DNA of 7,225 bases from assembly GCA_964502465.1 (NCBI GenBank), contig CAZCWX010000526.1, positions 1-7,225 on the forward strand, written 5' to 3'. The translations under genes were made by a program, and so were the position numbers. Of the stretch, positions 5,446 through 7,225 are shown in pieces. The notes beneath the pieces were generated by a model. The model was not told the origin of the DNA and made no database searches. It saw only the letters and a program-made list of their open reading frames with translations. Position 1 is the stretch's first letter, and each line of letters begins with the position of its first letter. This DNA is from CAZCWX01 sp964502465 (GTDB lineage Bacteria > Desulfobacterota > Binatia > Bin18).

Positions 5446-5844
5446 TCAGGACACTGGACGATTCAGCCACTGGGGATTACTGACCAGCAGTTTTTCGCGC
5501 ACAGTCTCGCGCACGTGCGCCAGCACCTGTTCCCGATAGTCGCCGGCATCAGCCTCACCCTGCCGAATACGCTGGCAGAGTTCTTCGGTCCGCTGCCGAA
5601 TCGCTTCCCGGAGTCCAGTTCGCGTTGCCGGACGCTCTGCGGGGGAGAGCAGGGTATTGAGACGGTCCCATTCAGCCGTGAGGTGTTCCTCTTCATATTC
5701 CAGCTCACGCATAACCGTACGCAGCACATTTGCCGCGACCCGCGCGTAGAATTGACGGGAACCGCTTAAATGGGGCACCAGTTCTTCGTCCATGAATTGG
5801 GTGACTGCCTTGAGGAATTCAGGGACAGTTGGCCGATCTTGCAT
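5446..5844 (-). CDS. DUF6285-family protein
   Basis: This 132-residue protein looks predominantly alpha-helical, with no signal peptide or membrane segment. It starts MQDRPTVPEFLKAVTQFM and contains FYARVAANVLRTVMRELE (32-49), which I recognise as the pattern of the DUF6285 family, whose biochemical role is not known. Family members commonly sit next to an APH-like phosphotransferase and an acyl-CoA dehydrogenase, as here, and may assist that pair (inference). The ATG at 5844 shares one base with the stop codon of the preceding gene (TAATG) and has GGAGG just upstream inside that gene, so the two are translationally coupled. The frame continues open to 5997, but that extension runs over the preceding gene and does not look like protein. 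It has a charged Glu/Arg-rich C-terminal half. Confidence 0.85.
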   Translation of the reverse strand: MQDRPTVPEFLKAVTQFMDEELVPHLSGSRQFYARVAANVLRTVMRELEYEEEHLTAEWDRLNTLLSPAERPATRTGLREAIRQRTEELCQRIRQGEADAGDYREQVLAHVRETVREKLLVSNPQWLNRPVS

Positions 5845-6893
5845 TATGCCTCCATCAGGCGGAGCAACTCCCACTCCGTCTCTGCCGCCCGCCGGCCAAT
5901 CGCGGCAAGTTCCACGCTCGGATTGTGGCCGTCCAGGAATGGCTGCGTCATATTCAGACAGATGATTCCCCAGCGCAGGGTGCCAAAGATCTCCCAAAAA
6001 TGCACACGCTGAGGATCTACCGCATCCCCACCAGCTTCTTCATATGCACGCCAGAATTCATTTCTAATGCCCACGCCACCCACCGGTAAATGGTCGTTGC
6101 CAAAACGCCAGGAGCGCACACAGATCCAGCCTAAGTCTTCCATTGGGTCGCCGATATGCGCCAGCTCCCAATCCAAGATAGCCCGCAACCCTTCTGGTCC
6201 AAACATGATATTGCCCATGCGATAATCTCCATGCACCAGCACTCGTCCTTGTTCTGATGGGAGGTGCTGACGCAACCAACGAAAGGCGAGTTCAAAGACT
6301 GGGTGGGGTTCCCGTGCCATGGTGCGGTACATCTCCTCATAGCGGTTGATCTCCTCCTCAGCCGCGGTGGTACCGGCTTGGGGCGCGGGGAGCCCGTGCA
6401 AGTGATGTTTCTCAAGAGGCACCCGATGAATACGGGCGAGTCTCGCACCTAATTGTTTTGCCATGATCTGCCGGGCTTGGCTGTAGTCTGGATCTCGGAA
6501 CAGCTTGCGAGGAATCGTTTCTCCTTCGATCCGTTCCATCAGGAAAAAAGGGACGCCTAGACTGTCATCACCCAGAAAGTAGGGCTTGGGAACCAACGCG
6601 CCTTCGGCATAGGCCGCCTCGATCACCCGGAACTCCAGGCTCCGGTCCATCAACCCTTGCGGACCTTCCTGGGGATCGCTGCGGAGCACGAGAGGTAACG
6701 TCACGACTTGCCCGTCTGCATATGTGATGAGAGCGTCAAATGACCACGTCTGGCGCGACGCCCCTCCGGTCAGCAGGTGGAGGCCTTGTATTTGAATCTG
6801 GCAGACTTTCTCGGATTGAAAAGATCGCAGAAGAAAATCGGCTAAAAGAGAAGCGAGTTGTTCAGGTGTAGAAAATGTAGTTGGATGGTTCAT
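5844..6893 (-). CDS. APH-type phosphotransferase family protein (ACAD10/11 kinase-domain-like)
   Basis: This 349-residue protein is of the aminoglycoside phosphotransferase / choline kinase fold. The Gly-rich N-lobe loop is LLTGGASRQTW (40-50), with an RSD hinge and the ME(R)IEGE segment near 119-125. The catalytic loop HGDYRMGNIMF (221-231) gives catalytic D223 and Mg-ligand N228, and ILDWELAHIGDP (239-250) supplies D241 of the DFG-like motif. All key residues are present, so it should be active. In animals the same domain is fused to an acyl-CoA dehydrogenase (ACAD10/ACAD11), where it phosphorylates 4-hydroxyacyl-CoA before dehydration. With an acyl-CoA dehydrogenase gene just upstream, the same use is plausible here, not antibiotic resistance. 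The ATG at 6893 gives the full N-terminus, but only CCCTCCC precedes it, with no ribosome binding site. It ends in TAATG overlap with the DUF6285 gene. Confidence 0.92.
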   Translation of the reverse strand: MNHPTTFSTPEQLASLLADFLLRSFQSEKVCQIQIQGLHLLTGGASRQTWSFDALITYADGQVVTLPLVLRSDPQEGPQGLMDRSLEFRVIEAAYAEGALVPKPYFLGDDSLGVPFFLMERIEGETIPRKLFRDPDYSQARQIMAKQLGARLARIHRVPLEKHHLHGLPAPQAGTTAAEEEINRYEEMYRTMAREPHPVFELAFRWLRQHLPSEQGRVLVHGDYRMGNIMFGPEGLRAILDWELAHIGDPMEDLGWICVRSWRFGNDHLPVGGVGIRNEFWRAYEEAGGDAVDPQRVHFWEIFGTLRWGIICLNMTQPFLDGHNPSVELAAIGRRAAETEWELLRLMEA

Positions 6894-6934
6894 TCGGGAG
6901 GGTGCAATACAAGAGTTTGATTCTTAACTGCCTC

Positions 6935-6969
6935 ATCGTTCGTCCTGAGCTTGTCGAAGGACGAACGAT
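6935..6969. repeat. REP-like palindromic element 1
   Basis: ATCGTTCGTCCT (6935-6946) and AGGACGAACGAT (6958-6969) form a perfect 12-bp stem around the 11-nt loop GAGCTTGTCGA. The core CCTGAGCTTGTCGAAGG is the interspersed palindromic repeat seen in many environmental bacterial genomes (recalled, not searched). On the plus strand the stem is followed by TTCTTTT, so it may also terminate transcription. It lies between the dehydrogenase and kinase genes. Confidence 0.85.
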
Positions 6970-6993
6970 TTCTTTTCCGCTAGATTACAACTC

Positions 6994-7037
6994 CGTTCGC
7001 CCTGAGCGTAGCCGCGTCAGCAGCGAAGTCGAAGGGG
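6994..7037. repeat. REP-like palindromic element 2 (degenerate)
   Basis: CGTTCGCCCTGAGCG (6994-7008) through GTCGAAGGGG (to 7037) is a second, longer-looped relative of element 1, sharing CCTGAGC at the left and GTCGAAGG at the right. Its outer stem has decayed: only CCCT/AGGG still pairs (7000-7003 with 7033-7036). It lies 24 bp from element 1, in the same orientation. Confidence 0.75.
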
Positions 7038-7053
7038 TCATGAAACAATCGAG

Positions 7054-7061
7054 TTCCTCCT
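7054..7061 (-). promoter_or_regulatory. Orphan Shine-Dalgarno-like sequence after the dehydrogenase stop
   Basis: AGGAGGAA (7061-7054) begins two bases after the acyl-CoA dehydrogenase stop codon but is about 160 nt from the next recognised start (6893). The only nearby ATG (about 15 nt on) opens an 18-codon frame through the degenerate palindromic element. It may be the displaced ribosome binding site of the kinase gene. Confidence 0.3.
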
Positions 7062-7062
7062 A

Positions 7063-7225
7063 TCACGCCCACGGCGTTCCATTGACAGGATCACGCAGCA
7101 GCCGGCGCGCGACTGTCATACGGTGCACTTCGTCGGGTCCGTCATAAATACGTGCGTACCGCGCTTCACGGTACATGAACTCCAGTGGCGTGTCAGCGGT
7201 GACCCCAAGCGCACCATGCACCTGA
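7063..7225 (-). CDS. Acyl-CoA dehydrogenase (C-terminal fragment; N-terminus beyond right edge)
   Basis: The last 53 codons and the TGA stop are present. They read QVHGALGVT near the cut, then YREARYARIYDGPDEVHR, and end NGTPWA. This is the C-terminal helical domain of FAD-dependent acyl-CoA dehydrogenases, where the QxHGGxG-like and Y(R)xARxxxIxxGxxE(V/I) segments line the FAD and the dimer interface. The substrate cannot be told from this fragment. It is on the same strand as, and 169 nt upstream of, the APH-type kinase, so it is probably the first visible gene of that cassette. The catalytic Glu lies outside or cannot be assigned. Confidence 0.93.
   Translation of the reverse strand, partial: QVHGALGVTADTPLEFMYREARYARIYDGPDEVHRMTVARRLLRDPVNGTPWA

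Noticed and set aside
5210..5539. Plus-strand ORF with a good AGGAGG (5289-5294) and GTG 8 nt downstream at 5303
   Set aside because: The ribosome-site-like sequence is the complement of leader Leu codons. The ORF is antisense to the leader peptide, the promoter and the DUF6285 gene, and its translation has no protein-like character.
5845..5997. Upstream extension of the DUF6285 frame to 5997
   Set aside because: The extra residues overlap the kinase coding sequence, are low-complexity Gly/Arg/Pro, and the TAATG junction with GGAGG gives a clear start at 5844.
5844..6893. Antibiotic-resistance aminoglycoside phosphotransferase
   Set aside because: The fold is shared, but the linkage to an acyl-CoA dehydrogenase and DUF6285 and the HGDYRMGN motif fit the ACAD10/11-like metabolic kinases better.
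6935..7037. Short CRISPR or insertion-sequence end
   Set aside because: Only two unequal palindromic copies without regular spacers, no transposase and no target-site duplication; REP-like elements fit better.

Overview
The window comes from a Gram-negative-type bacterium of moderate to fairly high GC. A signal-peptide-bearing, probable outer-membrane protein ends in Phe, which argues for an outer membrane. An acyl-CoA dehydrogenase / APH-like kinase / DUF6285 cassette and short repeats of the 'CCTGAGC..GTCGAAGG' type suggest an environmental, lipid- or aromatic-degrading proteobacterium-like lineage. The species cannot be named from the sequence. No tRNA, rRNA, CRISPR array, insertion sequence or replication origin was seen.

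Layout. At the left edge (1-347, minus) is the N-terminal part of a single-domain cupin. It is divergent from a CitE/HpcH-type CoA-ester lyase (554-1471, plus), and the ~206-nt shared upstream region holds a 6+6 dyad. The lyase converges on an unrecognised exported protein (1593-2840, minus), with an imperfect 11-bp hairpin between their ends. That protein has two nearly identical 34-residue repeats encoded by a 102-bp tandem duplication. Next come ilvN (3080-3415) and ilvB (3396-5087), both minus and overlapping by 20 bp. They encode an acetolactate synthase of the E. coli AHAS I type.

The best discovery is the ilvB leader (about 5088-5383, minus). It has a consensus -35 box and a 30-codon leader peptide, 14 of whose residues are Leu, Val or Ile. 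A GC-rich hairpin followed by six U forms an intrinsic terminator. An 11-bp alternative helix, GCGCC(GU)AGCGGG with CCCGCUGGCGC, straddles the leader stop codon and would destroy the terminator. This is a complete ribosome-mediated attenuator, comparable to ivbL-ilvBN of enteric bacteria. The leader also carries CACCUCCU, which is complementary to the ilvB ribosome binding site.

Right part. A minus-strand cassette holds the last 53 codons of an acyl-CoA dehydrogenase (7063-7225), an APH/ACAD10-like phosphotransferase (5844-6893) and a DUF6285 protein (5446-5844). The last two overlap by one base (TAATG). The 169-nt gap after the dehydrogenase carries two REP-like palindromic elements. The dehydrogenase and kinase probably act on hydroxyacyl or acyl-CoA substrates. 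The ilv operon then starts from its own promoter just downstream of this cassette.
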